64,000 bases of DNA from Lethocerus indicus (GCA_019843655.1 JACDQD010000003.1:29748224-29812223); one strand, 5' to 3'. Shown: positions 1 to 13,774, counted from the first letter of the stretch. Notes: generated by a model not told the origin, from the letters alone. Translations and numbers: made by a program.

Positions 1-642
1 GAATGTAAATTATAAATTATAATTCAAAATCACTTAATTGTTATAAACAGTTAATTAGTTAGTTAACTAATAACAGGTTTAATATAACATACAGATTTGC
101 TATTTATTATTAAAATGTAAGTTCCAATCTGTCCAATCTAAAAAAAATTATTAAAAATAAAAATAAAATAGATTAGAAAGAAATTGCAGGGAGATATAGT
201 TATATAAATTTTAAATTCCATTTTTGGAGTGACAATGAAGCAACACAAATTGGATGAACAGGTTTGACAATAATATCCCTATTTGGATGTGCAGTTAAGG
301 ATGTGAGTTGATGATGTGAGTGGCCTTGTGTCTTACTAAAGAAGTTGGTATGACTCATCCACAGTGGGTCACATACATCTGGCCAGCAAAGAAAAATCCT
401 ACTTTGATGTATTGCAAGCACTCAGTAAAGCCAGCTAGCCTTTATTTTCAAATTAAACCCAGTGACAACAGTGTCAGCAGCACTTTTGTCTAGTAAAAAA
501 ATTTACAACTCTTCTAGAAGTATACTCAGCATCATTAAATCCTCGCTATGGCTGAAGATATCGCTTCTAAATAGGGTCACTGTTATAACAAAAAATGACA
601 GTTTAGTGAACATTAGAGAAAAGAGATCAATAAATGACTTAC
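1..642 (-). other. Intron of the SWAP-70-like gene
   Basis: This stretch lies downstream of the second coding exon. I looked for the next exon of the family (the segment following KYYLQKE) in all minus-strand frames and did not find a convincing one, so it is probably intron to the window edge. It is AT-rich without clear repeats. Confidence 0.5.
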
Positions 643-1296
643 TTCTTTCTGGAGATAATATTTGTAGTGATGGAAGTTCAGCGAAGGTGTACTTCTGAAG
701 TGTTCTAGGCCTTTTTCGACACCATACAAATCCAAAAGTGTGCCAATATTGGCTGTCAACACCTGTATTGAAAAATGAGGTGTAAAACTCTACCATAATA
801 ATACCGTTTACAAAATGACAGATTCCAATACAAAAACTAAACTCAGGATGGAATAATTATTCCAACATTCAGATAGGAGTGCGACTTTAATAATTCTGGC
901 CCGAATATAAGGGGGGGTCGAGATGAGCGGCAATCGATCACAGAGAATTCGGAAACTGGGGGCAAAATTTTTCTTTCTCGTATTCGGCAATTGTACAGAG
1001 TGGCCGAACGTTAAACGGGGGACGATTTCTCGCTCAAACGTTTAAAATTAGCTTCGTTAAAATAGAGATGGGAACAGAAACTCGGCTGTGTCAGATCGAA
1101 GTAAGGAGACGATAATAAGATGGAGGGGAGGGGAAAGGAGGGGAAGGAGGAACACCTGTTGTCCCGAGTGGTGACAAGTAAGGCGAGGTGGACTCACCTT
1201 AAGTTTGGACTTGACGACGACTGGGGACTTGTCCGGCGCCAGCGAGTTGAAGGCGTGCCAAATTGTGTTGGTGACGTTTTTCAGGAGGGTTGCCAT
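643..1296 (-). CDS. SWAP-70/DEF6-like protein, 5' part (2 exons, continues past left edge)
   Basis: Two coding exons read on the minus strand: 1296-1198 (33 codons, ATG start) and 762-643 (40 codons), both phase 0, with clean donors (AAG|gtgagt, GAA|gtaagt) and a tacag acceptor. The joined 73 residues begin MATLLKNVTNTIWHAFNSL and continue through SKLK|VLTANIGTLLDLYGV. They align by eye to the N-terminal EF-hand-like segment of vertebrate SWAP-70 and DEF6 (IWHAF...SKSQLKVLSHNL). Family members are phosphoinositide-binding PH-domain regulators of Rac and actin; that PH/coiled-coil part would lie left of position 1 and is not seen. The upstream C-rich tract at 1368-1412 probably lies in the promoter or 5' UTR. 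Identity is firm for the N-terminus. Which paralogue it represents is not decidable here. Confidence 0.88.
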
Positions 1297-4200
1297 CGCC
1301 GCCGAGCACAGCCCATATCAGCCGGCGCCGGCCGCTCACACTCACTTCAACCCGACACCGGTTACCCCCACCACCGACCCCACCCCCACCCCCACCCCCA
1401 CCAGCCCCTCCAAAACATACTTCGTTTTATTACATTTTTTATTTTCTTGCGATAGACAAGGCTTTTATTTAGTTCCTAAGCCCAATTGCAACAAGGCCGC
1501 CAGTCATAAACGCGCGAGCGCTTCATACAATACCTGCTTTAATCGGAAGTGCACTACAACTTGTAAATCGGACAAGAGTATTAAACATTGTGTTAAATAG
1601 AAATATAACCTTTTGACGCCGCATTTTTAGGACAACGTCCCCTTAACATTTCGCACGATTTTCGTTTTAATAGTACCCCAATCTAATTGAGCGATAGACA
1701 AATTAGACTCGAACTTCGGACACAATCCTTTCCAGGCGACGGTTCGACTTTCGAGTTAAATTTCCCCACAAGAAACAGTGAACTGAATACGTTCCAGACC
1801 CACAAAATTTACCCGACGTATAAAATGTTAAAGGACCTATTTAAAAATATAATTTCGGTAAATATTTATTTTAAATATATTTAATTTAAGCGATTGAATA
1901 TTTTTATTTATACAAGCGCGTACAAAAAATGGAATGAAATGCAATCGACTATGTTCAGGATTGTGGTTCATTAACATTATCGCTACCTGATTTTACTTTC
2001 GAGAAAAACTTTCTAACGTCGATTGTTTTTCCCATCTAAAATTTTTCAATAAATATACCCGATGTCGACAGACTATATACTTTATCTCTAGCTTCAGTGC
2101 ACGCCATACAGCGTAATAAATTACAATTTTCAAACAAACCCAGTTTCCTAAAACTTCCTTAAAAGCAATTAAATGGGCCGAAACTCTAGTTTCATTTGTT
2201 TCACTTAGTTGCATTAATAATCTTCGTCGTCTTTGTCTTTGGTCTCGCACTTCCTCAATTGGTTCTCTCTTATCTTATCTTCCACCGGAAATCGTTTCCG
2301 GTTTTCGCTTTCTTAATTAGTGCCGCGACATTAATTTATTTTTCATCCCTTCCGTCGAAACACGAGTTTTTTTTTAATTTTTCTGTGTCACTGTATTTGT
2401 ATTAATAATCGGAGGATTGAATCATCTTCCCCGAATGAACTCCTCTATATCATTATATTTATATAAAAAAAAATATATATACACACTTCAATAGTGTGGT
2501 TATTTAATTGCGCATACATTTCCCCGCGGTATATTCTTTGGAATAGATATTTAAAAATATCAATACAGCTCGGCGGTTCTCATATCGCTGCCAAGAAAAG
2601 TGACTGGGACATGTCGGTACCGGCATACTTATAATAGTATACACAGTTCGCAGCGAGCCAAAAAAAATACATTCGTAAGGGTTTTTTTCGTGCTGGCTTT
2701 CGTCTCGCCCTCGTATAATCAAAATAACTCAAAATATCGTCACAGCGGCAATCAGACACAATTTCCTTTCAATTGTACCTTGCGCGACACTTGGATTACA
2801 ACTGCAATACAGACGATAATTGGTGACATATTTTCTTCCGTATATCCTCAGTTCGCATTAACTAAGTTGTACAGGGGCTAGACAATTTTAATAAACGCTA
2901 TTTTTTTGCTTTCTAAAGCGCGTCGATTCTCGATGAGCAAGTATATCATATCATACGAACGGCCCGCGGATGAACTCGCCACTTACAAGCTTGTTTTGTT
3001 TTAGAAGGCGACAAAATCAAATAACTCCGAGCGGAAAATCGGAGGTAAAGCCATTAAAGTGTTGTCGCATTCATTATAATCTGGCCGCCTTCTCGCTTAT
3101 AAACATTTCCCGGTGACGATGACGAGAGGTCTGAAATATTCTAGATAAAGCAGAAGTGACGTCATTTCCGAGAATAATATCCCCTTAATAACAGCTTCGG
3201 GATAAATCTACCATTTAATACTTTAAAAATTATCTACATAACGTTATACATAATGTTATAAGGAACGTATCCTCTGTCTAATGTATTTACTTAAGCCCAT
3301 TGCCAGATGAGTTAGAGAAAGTGTATTACGGAATAAAGTTTCAAGAATTATCAGAAGAATAATTCTCAAATTTGTCTGCGTACATAATTACCGACCTGAT
3401 AATTACTTCAATTGGGAAAGGAAGTCCAGTTGATCACTTCATATAATCGCCACTGTTGCTCCCTGTTTTTACCAGCGTATGTTCACAATTTTAAACAGAT
3501 TAAGAATTTTAAAAATGTATACAAAATTAAATCTCCTTTGTGAACCCAGATACTTTTCTTTTTTTACCGGCATACTAATATTCAATACAAACCCAATGAT
3601 CCTCACACCGTCCATTCCAACGACTTGTAAAATAAACATTTACTTCGTACATTCGGAATGCTGTCCCTAATTGTAAAATTGACTCCAAAGGAAGGAAGAG
3701 ACCAATCAGCAAAACGATGTCTTAGTTTAACAGCCCAATCTCGTCATAACGACGGGGAAAAATCTGTCCTCACTGAGCATTATTCATAACCAAAATGAAT
3801 TTTCACGCGTTCTGCACTTGCAGTCATAAATAAAAATACGCGCACACAAAACACTTTAGAATCCGTTTAAAGAAATACCAATAAACAATGAAATTTAATC
3901 AAAACGAAACGGATAAAATGAACAAATCTTTTATTCATTTCGGTCGAATAGAGTCCATAGCAAACGGTAGTCTAAAGTTATAACTAATCAATATTCATTT
4001 CAGTTGGATGAATAAAGGACACACATATACCTACACGCACACTCACGTGCGCGTGAATAAACGTGTGTGTATATGTTGCCGAAATACAACAAAAGTAAAT
4101 GAGATTAAGTAACTTAATAATCTCCTAGAAATCGCTAATTGAAGGAAATAAAATAATTGTCTGTTGATAGACTTAGTTTGTTAACTGACTTCAAAAGATC

Positions 4201-4571
4201 GTTTTCCAATAAAAAATGGAATATATGTGCGAAACTTTATCGTCATCAATTGTTTCATTTAAATTTATTATACCGAATTATACTATCTCAGAACTGGCTT
4301 ATTGCTATGAAACTAATAAGTACAAAATTAACTTTTTTGTTTATTGTGTTTGTTGTTAACACTGTGTTGTTGTGTTTGTGTTTAATTTTTTGTTCAAAAG
4401 TTGGCATTTACAGTGCAGTTATCGCGCTGTTATCGGAGTTCGTTATTCAATTCTGGCCGTTGGGTCCTGGTATCGCCATAATGAGCTAGTTCTAGTTTAT
4501 TTTGAATTTGGATTAATGTTTGTGCTGTGTTCAATAATTAGACCCAATCCCGTTTCTAAAACGTAAATATA
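1297..4571. other. Divergent intergenic region between SWAP-70-like gene and GUSB
   Basis: About 3.3 kb of non-coding DNA separate two divergent start codons. It contains a C-rich simple tract at 1368-1412 and a perfect palindromic CRE octamer TGACGTCA at 3157-3164. Short alternating purine/pyrimidine runs occur near 4025-4075. The small open frames here (for example near 2196-2405, 2600-2881 and 4157-4489) show no family resemblance and no splice context, so I treat them as chance. Confidence 0.5.
3157..3164. promoter_or_regulatory. Palindromic CRE-like octamer
   Basis: Exact TGACGTCA in the shared upstream region of two divergent genes. This is the consensus site for CREB/ATF bZIP factors. 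A single octamer can occur by chance, and it lies 1.4 kb from one ATG and 1.9 kb from the other, so function is only a suggestion. Confidence 0.3.
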
Positions 4572-7500
4572 ATGAGCACAATTTCTAATGTGGTGTCGAT
4601 TTTGCTCGTTTGTTTTGCGACAAATGATTTTGCCCGGAGTTTGTTGTACCCGCACGAATCGGAGACGAGGGAATCCAAATCGCTGAATGGAATCTGGAAA
4701 TTTAAATTGGCAAATCGTTCGGAACCAGAAGACGGTTTCAAAGAGAAATGGTTCAACAGAGACTTTGCAGAAGTAAGGGAAATTGGGGACGAGCCCCCAA
4801 ATGTTTATTTCTTATTTTCAGTGATTTTCGTCATCTGACTCGATCCTATCCAGTTTTGTTATAGTGGTTGTGGAATACATTAGGCGATTTAGCCGTTTAC
4901 AATTATTCCTGCAAGGAAAAACATTTTTCTCGATATGTTAGACCTGTACCAATGTAAATTTTTATATTTACAATTAAACTCTAATGTCGGTGTTGCAGAT
5001 AGGCGATTACATAGAGATGCCAGTGCCTTCAAGTTACAATGATCTGACTGCAAACAAAACTATTAGGGATCACATCGGATGGGTTTGGTATCAGCGTTCT
5101 GTCATGATACCGCTGAGGTGGGCTCCGAACACAGTTCTCATACACTTTGGGAGTGTTCACTACAATACAACAATTGTAAGGGAGGAAGTTGAACTAACTA
5201 ATTTTTGTTATTAGTCTATTTAGAAATATCTACAATTGACAGTATTCAACTTTTACAATAAGAAGTATTAATTTGGAATACTTGTGCCGGGGTTTAAAAT
5301 ACCATGTTTCATGTGAAAGTATATAACATTGGATTGTTCATAACGTTTGTAATCCAAATGTCTGTTACTAGTGATTGTTTTTAAATTCATTTTATCTATT
5401 TTTAGTGGTGCAACGGTAAGGAAGCTGGCCGTCACGAAGGAGGCCACGTGGCTTTCCAAGTTGACCTAACTTTGTTTGTGAAATTTGGAGCTTGGAATAA
5501 TATAGTTGTTGCAGTCAACAATACGTTGACTCAAAGTTCGATACCTCAGGGCTTCCTCATCTACCCCAACAACACCTACAGGTATACGGTTCACTAGCTT
5601 GGTGACGTGTGAGTGTGTGTGTCAGTAATAATAGTTAGATAGTAGTGTGCAAATAATAGTTAGATAAAATATAAAATTAGCCCAGGGAAGAAATATGGAC
5701 AACTTCATTCCTATAGAATTCATTAGATGAAGAACTACTATTCAAATATAATAATGTACAAAAAGTTTTATATACAAGATTATGCTTTAAATTAAGTATT
5801 GAAAAAGAGCTATATTGTCAGCTTTTAACACTAAAGTAAATTTAAAATCTAGAATATGTATTTAATATGAACGAAATAATCGAATCTTGTTAACATTAAT
5901 ACATAGGAATAAGTCTTAATTTTGTTTGTAGGTATCCACCAGGTTCATCGTTATATTCTCATAATTTTGATTATTTTGACTATGCTGGTATCAACAGGAA
6001 TGTCTTACTGTACACTACTCCTCTGAATTATATAAGTGACGTCTCAATCAACGTGGGATATATCAACACCACGGGTATGCTGTCACTGTATTTTACAAAA
6101 TAAAGACTAACATTTTGCATGTGAAACAATTATTTAAATGAACTGGCTGAAATAAACGTAAAGTTCAAGATCTAGAAGACCAATACAAATATTAGACATT
6201 TTATTTATTTTCCCAGTTCTTTTATGTTTACAATACAGCCATTATTTTAGTAAAAACTGTTAAACTATAACTCAGCAGCCTTGTTGGTTCTTAAACCTTT
6301 GCACTGAATTTTTAGATAAAAATAATATAACACTTAGACATACTAAATTTGAATTACTTGTATTCTTTAGACCTGAATAAAAATTTAAAAGTTAATTTGA
6401 TACACCTAAGCAATACTCAGAGGGCTAACTAACTTAAGAGTTGTATATCATCTATCCTTGAGACATTCTTAATTGTTTTCTATGTTCAATTTCGGGAGTT
6501 ATTCAATTTCTTGTGCTAATCAGGAATTGTTGAATACAATGTGACAACCTCAAGGGAAAGCCAAGGCTACTGTTATGTTTCACTTGAAGACAATAAAGGC
6601 AAAACAGTAGCAAAGTCTACCTCATGCCTTGGTGGCAGCTTGGTCTTTGACAATGTACAGCTTTGGTGGCCCGTTTCCTTCAACAGATCGACAACCGCAT
6701 ATCTCTATACACTTTCTGTGAGTACGTGTAAATCTGTTGATTTTTTAATAGTAATAACATCACATTAATCCTTGACTATTTATGTGCTTCAGTTGCACCT
6801 GACTAGTTTCTCATCTTTGTGTTCAAACTTACCCATTAATTAATTCATTTAACCAATTTGTCTGTTTCACAGGTAATGCTTGTAACTGCGGAGGAAATCG
6901 ATGTTTACAGATTTCCGGTCGGTATTAGAACTCTGAAGTGGACCAACACTTCATTACTCCTCAACGGTGAACCAGTTTATTTGACTGGATTGGGAATGCA
7001 CGAAGATTCGGACGTAAGAAAGATTATTTATTTTACAATTTTTCTGAACCTTTCTGACTTTTGTTTTATTGCAATGACATTCCTGAATATGAATAACAAC
7101 TAGAAAACAAAGACAGAATCCTAACAGTAGTGGCAGAACGTGCATTATTTGAGTAGAAATAGATCTCTGGTTGGATGTTGTTGTAGTTGAGGGGACGCGG
7201 TTTTGACAACGTCGTGCTAATAAGGGACATTAATTTGTTATCGTGGATTGGGGCGAATGCTGTTCGCACTTCGCATTACCCTTACTCTTCAGAATTCATG
7301 TATGAGGCTGACAGGCATGGAATAATGGTCATATTGGAAAGTCCTGCATGCAGTCTCAGGTATGTCGTCGCAGATTATTGCTTTTATTTTTCATTATAAG
7401 GCAGAAAAATTATTAATTCCTTTAGGTTAGGTATGTCAAACTCATTTTTTCCACGGGCCATTTTCTGTGACGGTATGATTATCGTGCCATTTCCAGAATG

Positions 7501-10134
7501 TATCATTAAAAATTTGTAACACTTTTAATTTATATACATGCAGCCATTTCATATATAAATATATTTATTATAAGGATATGAACTGTATTAAATTATTTTA
7601 TGATTTTTATTATAGCAATTTTGACTCAGAGATTTACACCCGGCACGCCTCTGTGATGAAGGAGATAATAAGTGTATACAATAATCATCCGAGCATCATC
7701 ATGTGGTCACTTGCTAATGAACCATATTCAAACCAACAGGAAGCCAATTATTACTTCGGGTGAATACATTTTATTATCAATAAATTTCTACACATATATT
7801 ACCGAATGATCAATAATTAACTTCTCGAATTATACATAAATGTTGATAGAACCAGATCTTGCTGTGGAGATTAAACTTTACTCTTTTAAATATTGGGGTA
7901 GAAGTTCTATAATGTTAACCATGAAAAATGAAATGAATTAAAATATTGTGTCAAGTATTAAATACGGAATGTTTGAACATGACCCGTTTAAACGTCAGTA
8001 TTACTACCAATTTTAACTTGAAGACAATTGTTCATTCTAAATGACCATGGTCATGGATTTCTATTTCTTTCTTTTGCAGGAATTTAACATCGTTGGTTCG
8101 AAAGTTAGATCCGACTAGGCCAGTAACATTCGTTACAAGTCAGCAGATAGATAATGAAAAAGCAGTAAGCACATTCAGATGGTATAATTACTATTGCACC
8201 TAGTAGACTGCCGGTTCAGACTCACTGTGAGTTTGATTAGGGGATATATTTAAGTGTAATGCATGTAATATGATAACTTCTTAAATGGGATTGTCAATAA
8301 TGTCGATTATAATCTGCCAGTTGATTGCATGATTTATGGTAGATTGCCGTATTTCATTTTTTTGAAAATGCATGTCATACCTTGGGAAACAAAAATGTAA
8401 GTCTGCAATATAAGGGCTGTGGTTACTCAATAGTGAAGAACTCCTCCCACCCCCCAAAATTTGTGCTATAGTCACAACAGATTCATCAAAGTTATCTCTA
8501 GCTGCTGTGATTGTAACACATAACAGTCCTATACCTGCATAGGTTTCCTTTCTGTGAATTGAATAAAGTTGTATCATTCATAAAAAAAATTAGTTAAACT
8601 CTTAGAATGAGAAAGTATTTTAGATTAAATTAGTTTCGAATACCTATTATGGAGTCTGAATGGGTTTGGAGTACTGCAGATTGCTCAATCTTCTGTCTGT
8701 TAATAAAAGATTAACATTTCTATACATTTATTACAGTATGAGTCTTCAAATCACACATTTAACAAAATTAGCAAAAGACAAAACCAGTGAGAGGAGACAG
8801 AAAATTGAAAAAAGTGCATTATTAGATTAAATTGTTGAAATTCATCGTATTGTTAATCTCATGAGTCTAAATATTTTACTAGGGACAACCAGCTGGTCTT
8901 AAATTGGTCCACACTTTCCGAATGATCCCATATATTTTACTAGTGGCAGTTAAAAAAGTAGGATGACAAAATTGCATGATGTGCAATGGTTGTATGAGTA
9001 AAATATATAAAAAAAAATTATTTTTTCAGGTCGGCCATGTTGATATAATCTGTATCAACCGGTACAGCGGTTGGTATCAAGAAGGTGGGAGGACAGATCT
9101 GATCTATTACCAGACAGTAAACGAGATATCTCACTGGCATCAAAAGTACAACAGATCGATAATAATCACCGAGTACGGAGCTGGCTCCTTGCCTGGACTG
9201 CATAATGTTCGTTAATATATTTGTCTAATGTAATTTAAATAAAGTGGCACTGGGCACCCCGGGACAGAGTTCAAATCCACCCCCAATACCACGGACATTA
9301 GTTTGTAAGTTATAATATAAGTATGGGCAGTGATAAAAGTACCCCATGAATGTTAATCCAACTAATATTTTAGAGCATGTTTTAAAAATTTAGTTTGAAT
9401 ACTTTGGCAAAATAATGGATTGGGAACAAATTTTGTAAACATTTTAATCAATTTGAGGCCATCTAATTTGCTAGATTAAAGACAGGAAAAGTAAATCTAA
9501 CCATGGCTAAATAATTAACGTTTTATTCCTGTTGAGTTTAAAGCAAGAAGCAAATTGTTTTATTTGTTGTTAATATTGTTAAAGTTACCGGATGCCATGT
9601 GGAGTGAAGACTACCAGGGAGAACTGCTTACTGAACATTTCAAAGCTTTCGACTATCTCAGAGCGCAGAATTTTTTCCTGGGTGAAATGATATGGAACTT
9701 CGCAGACTTCTCTACCCCACAAGGTAATGTTATAATAATTATCCTACATTTTGATATCTTCTGTATTCACCCGGTGGTTTGATCTTTTGCTAGACTGGTT
9801 TTGGCCGCTTGTCATTTTCAGTAGCTTTCCATGACAGTAGCTATTTTGCAGAATTATCAAATTTCATTTCAATTGCAAATTTCAAATGAGATGAGCTCAT
9901 AACTCCAATAGAGTTCATCATATTTTCGTGTAATTCCAATGAAGAATATATTCTCTCTTCCTACTGACTGACATTTCTTTTCTAGAATACATCAGACCGG
10001 GAGTTTGCGCAAAGGGCCTGTTCACCAGATCTCGTCAACCTAAGGGCCCGGCACACATTGTGCGTCACAGGTTCATCTCATTATTTAATAACAACACATA
10101 CACTAAGCATAGTCAGATCATAAAAAAGAATTAA
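4572..10134 (+). CDS. GUSB: Beta-glucuronidase, lysosomal (GH2), complete, 12 exons
   Basis: Hydrolyses beta-D-glucuronides from glycosaminoglycan ends; glycoside hydrolase family 2, secreted or lysosomal. Exons: 4572-4772, 4999-5175, 5406-5581, 5932-6074, 6524-6717, 6873-7013, 7187-7359, 7616-7759, 8080-8164, 9030-9206, 9585-9723, 9986-10134. All have GT-AG borders and consistent phases, giving 632 aa (human enzyme 651). Residues 1-20 look like a signal peptide. Family landmarks run in order: [39 protein letters not shown], then WSLANEP with the acid/base Glu at about 437, ITEYGA with the nucleophile Glu at about 526, and [10 protein letters not shown]. Several NxS/T sequons fit a glycosylated lysosomal enzyme. 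Nothing is broken. The exon 10 donor (gttcgt) is weak. The intron before exon 12 holds one hammerhead-like repeat copy. Confidence 0.95.
8776..8818 (+). repeat. Fragment of the dispersed repeat tail in a GUSB intron
   Basis: AGCAAAAGACAAAACCAGTG then AGAGGAGACAGAAAATTG matches the tail that follows the core in complete copies. The core itself is absent. Confidence 0.55.
9789..9825 (-). repeat. Hammerhead-like dispersed repeat, diverged copy in GUSB intron 11
   Basis: Minus-strand read has GCTA, then CTGAAAA in place of CTGAAGA, a CAAGCGGCC stem II region, AAAAC, and CAGTC followed by TAGC. The flanking arms GCTA/TAGC still match. Core changes suggest it is no longer able to fold into an active form. 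Confidence 0.6.
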
Positions 10135-11046
10135 TTCTGCTTTAATTCTCAAACATAATGATTCCTACAAATCAGGTTTTATATTGCAACATATCTTACA
10201 TATGTATACATTTTCAGTTGAAAAATAGAATCTCTAGTTTTATATTTGAACCATGCATTGTTTTAATTGCTTACCTAAAATATATTTTTCTGCTTCATGA
10301 ATTATTACAAACAATGAAATTTCTCCTTTCATGAGAGAATTCACAACATTGAAGAGGGAGCATTTATGTGTTATTTCTTCAGCCTTTGCAACTGACATAA
10401 TACAAAGGTAATGCATTTTTGCCTTGTTATACAAATTTCATTTTTTGTTTGCCTGTGCAAAAGAAAAAATAAAGGAAAAACAAAATTTTTCTCACAACAG
10501 AAAATAAACGAAAATAAAGGAACTGGTCTAGATGATTCACCCCCTCCCCCTTTTGACTGATAAGTCTGACAAAGACTTAAACTGATTAACAAAATCCCTC
10601 CCAACCCAAAGAAGATAAACAACATCCCAAAAAACACAATAACAAAACACATATATATACACACGACAAACAGACAACCACCGCAGTACAAGTGACAGTG
10701 CAGTGAGGATACCCAAAAACATCCTAAGTGACCAACACCGCTGAAGATGGTGAGCCGAAATGGTTTAGCAAAAGACCAAACCAGCGAGAGGGGACAGAAA
10801 CACAGAATCTATGGTATTCCAACTTCACAGACCACAAAACAGGTATTCTAAAAAAATAAAGAGAAATAAGACACCAGATCTGTGGAATATCTTAGGACAG
10901 AACACCGGATTTTAAAAAAAGTCATATTTTATTTACATGCATACAATAATTTCCGTTCATCATATATTACAAATGCATTAGAATACGTACTGTACATCGT
11001 CAAATATCAACTTCAAGGCATCGTCCAAAGAGTTTCAATGGCATAC
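10135..11046. other. Convergent intergenic region GUSB/TK1 with a repeat insertion
   Basis: Three-prime flank of both genes. The middle (about 10620-10823) is a copy of the hammerhead-like repeat with its long upstream arm. A minus-strand AATAAA at 10928-10933 is a suitable polyadenylation signal for TK1. No coding exon seen. Confidence 0.6.
10620..10823 (+). repeat. Dispersed repeat unit with hammerhead-like core
   Basis: The core at 10739-10769 reads CG-CTGAAGA, T, GG-TGAG-CC, GAAA, TGGTT, TAGC. It is followed by the conserved tail (AAAGACCAAACCAGCGAGAG) that ends GGTATTCCAAC at 10823. The preceding 100 bases (CAGTACAAGTGACAGTG and onward) match the right arm of the foldback copy at 25970-26060, so the unit is at least 200 bp. 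The TA that would close stem I on the 5' side is missing. Confidence 0.75.
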
Positions 11047-13425
11047 TTAATAGAGATACTGGTTTAGAGGGCGCTCTTTCAAAGGTGTGCTTGTATTATT
11101 TCTGCAGGGGTGTAACTTTTCTGGCACTTTGAGTTCGTAACACTCCAAACAGACAGACATGTACTTGTCGGCTCCACCGATCACTTCAACCTGCGTGGGA
11201 CACATACCATTACTAACTGCGAGACACTACACTTCTAGCACTAGACAAATACGGGTGACTAGCTATTAAACTGCATTAACTTTAATTGATTTGTTTCCAA
11301 TTGTTCCCCATTTCAATTTTCATAACAATCTAATTTCATAAATACAGCCTCGATATTATAGTTTATTTTATATATATATGCGTGTGTATATGTACAATCA
11401 ATAATTAAAATAAAATAAAAGTTGACCTCAGATTCTGAAGTGATGCGTTTAGTGAATGGTGCGCTCCGATGGCAGGACATGCAAACAGCGGAAAGTTTCA
11501 CAACACTCTCGGAGAGCGGTATAAGTGAAAGGAAATTGCCGAAAGGAACCCTTTGAAATGTACCGTCTAAGCCTGCTACGACTACTATTTTCTTTTTATT
11601 CGCCAGCTCCTCGCAGAAGTCAACAGCATCAGGAAACTAAAAACGTGCAACAACAAAAAAAAAAGAGTTCAGTGCAAAAATGAACGGCCATATTTTGCAG
11701 AACGTAACATGTCAGGTTGCCAACCATCCTTTTTTAGGAAATTAGTTATCTTTCCTGCCTTGTCCTTTTTTTTTAATTCAGCCAAATGTCCTTTATTCAA
11801 AATTAAAAATCTTTTCTTCGAAGCCGTGCATTGAAAAGAATTTTTATTTTGTCGAAAGCCTTAAGATCTTGTTTCTTAAGTTAACTTATTAAAAACTACT
11901 CTTAAGTGATGATAATTCTGTAGAAATTACACTGATTATTTTAATACATTTATCATCCTCGCAACATTTAATATTGCTATTCAACTGTTGAAGGACTAGA
12001 GAATGAAACGTCTGGTACGAACTTTGATGAAAATTGTTCATTCGGTGAAAATTCTACGTTTAGAATTAGTTGAAACAGATTTGGGAAACGGTAGGTATGG
12101 CAGACTCAAATAGGCTACTCACAAATTGTCCCTCGTCAATTCCTATAACCGATACTTGTTCGGCGATATGAGCGATGTACTCCAGCCTGGATGTGGTGAC
12201 CGCCGGCACCACGCAGCCATCGTGAGTTGCAACGGAGTCGCCCGAATATCTGTTGTCCTTATCGTATTTCACCAACAGATAGCTGTACCCGGCCAGGTGG
12301 TACCTCTGTATCCTCCGTATCAGCTCTGACGTCTTGCCGGAGAACATTGGGCCCAATATCAACTGTGCGAAAACTGACTTTTCAGTTTTTATTTATGGCA
12401 GCAACAAGAGAAATATTTGTTAAGAATGGAGGTGATTATTTTCAACATTATCAATTGATCTATTTTCCATAGTATACAGTTATACTTTAAATACTGAACA
12501 CTGTTTATGGATACTAAAGATCACACGAATAAATCGAAACAATTTGTCCTTTTTTTAAGATTTTCAGGCATAACAGTTTTATTGCATGATATATTTTCTT
12601 TAGTCAAATTGCTAACTGTACTGGCTGTTGCATTCTAATTTGAAACAACAGAGATTAACAGATGATGAATATGATGATATAATTTGTTCCAAAACACTTA
12701 GATATTACAGAAATTAAATTAAGTTTAAAAAAATTGTGGAATTTATTACAAACATTTTAAATATTTTCATCGATCATCTATTTGTACTTAAGGTTTTGGT
12801 TTCTCACCAGCAGTATTATATAAGCTATAGAGCCATGCGAGATTACCCTTTGTCATCCACCAGTGACCACTGTCCTGTCACAACTTGAAAATCAACAAGA
12901 ACAATGTGCCGAAAAATATATATCTTCTGGCAAAATGCACAGTCGCAACTATCACTGTCGGATTAATACATTCGACTTGCAATCAACATTAATTTAAAAT
13001 TAACAGCACAGAAAAGATGCTCCTCACTAACCTACAGACCGGAATGCTACTGAAGATAGTGAGAGACCAAATCTGACAAGCCATATCTCAAGGTCGATTC
13101 TTCTAAAGACTAAAACAGGCATTTCTTAAATTATTTTCGAAACATTACTTTTAGCAATGCGGTTTTATAGAAATATTCTATTATTAATTTAACAACTACC
13201 GCTTGTTATTAGCTTTTCGTACAGTTAATAATATCAGCTCAATTCGCTTATTATCTCTTTTATTACCTACAGTTAGTACGTCTGGACCATACTGACTGTC
13301 GGCACCGAAGCATTACGTACATAGTTCATGAATGTGCGGTACGAAGGGTGTGCAGCTATTAACCGATAGTATTTCAAATTGTAAATATACGTCACCTGTA
13401 TTTTTCCTCTGTCCGGACTTTTCAT
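11047..13425 (-). CDS. TK1: Thymidine kinase 1, cytosolic, complete, 4 exons
   Basis: Phosphorylates thymidine to dTMP in the salvage pathway. Exons on the minus strand: 13425-13396, 12362-12123, 11636-11427, 11190-11047; all junctions are phase 0. The product is 207 aa (human 234). Visible landmarks: P-loop GPMFSGKT at residues 14-21, IGIDEGQF at 83-90 with catalytic Glu about 87, and [13 protein letters not shown] at 111-123. The zinc ligands are CMSC (142, 145) and CLEC (174, 177), then the lasso-like GGADKY. The start is the ATG giving [10 protein letters not shown]; the longer frame upstream begins only with TTG after an in-frame TAG, so it is not used. The C-terminal tail is short and lacks the KEN-box region of vertebrate TK1. 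Transcribed towards GUSB. TK1 is usually induced at S phase; no regulatory site was identified. Confidence 0.94.
13046..13080 (+). repeat. Hammerhead-like repeat, degenerate copy
   Basis: GCTA-CTGAAGA-T is intact, followed by AGTGAGAGACCAAATCTG in which the GAAAC box is lost. Lies in the first intron of TK1 and is read on the opposite strand to the gene. Confidence 0.5.
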
Positions 13426-13716
13426 CTTCCCGACCGGTGACAAGAAATTGGTGAAATTTCGACAGACAAAGCGGTAGGCAACCTGCACAGAGGACTGGGC
13501 GCGAATGAAGCTCGGTAGTGGCAACTATCGATACTCCCTCCCCCGCTCTATACACAATACCACACGTATATATATCTCTGTGTGTATGTATATATACATA
13601 TACAGACGGTATCGATTGTTTTTAGTGTGGAACTACCATACAACAACGAAGTATTATATCCAGGTCATAGGTACAAAGGAATGCAGGAACAAAGTCCAAA
13701 AATAGCGGCTTAGATG

Positions 13717-13718
<2 letters not shown>

Positions 13719-13770
<52 letters not shown>
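13719..13770. repeat. (TA)n microsatellite
   Basis: About 25 uninterrupted TA dinucleotides followed by catacacat. Simple-sequence repeat upstream of TK1; the apparent YIYIYI frame across it is an artefact. Confidence 0.95.

Positions 13771-13774
<4 letters not shown>

Noticed and set aside
1120..1455. Plus-strand frames with His-Pro repeats over 1290-1472
   Set aside because: Products of the C-rich simple tract and antisense to the SWAP-70-like first exon.
13426..13524. N-terminal extension of TK1 (33 more codons)
   Set aside because: It begins with TTG directly after an in-frame TAG; the first ATG is at 13425 and gives a normal TK1 N-terminus.
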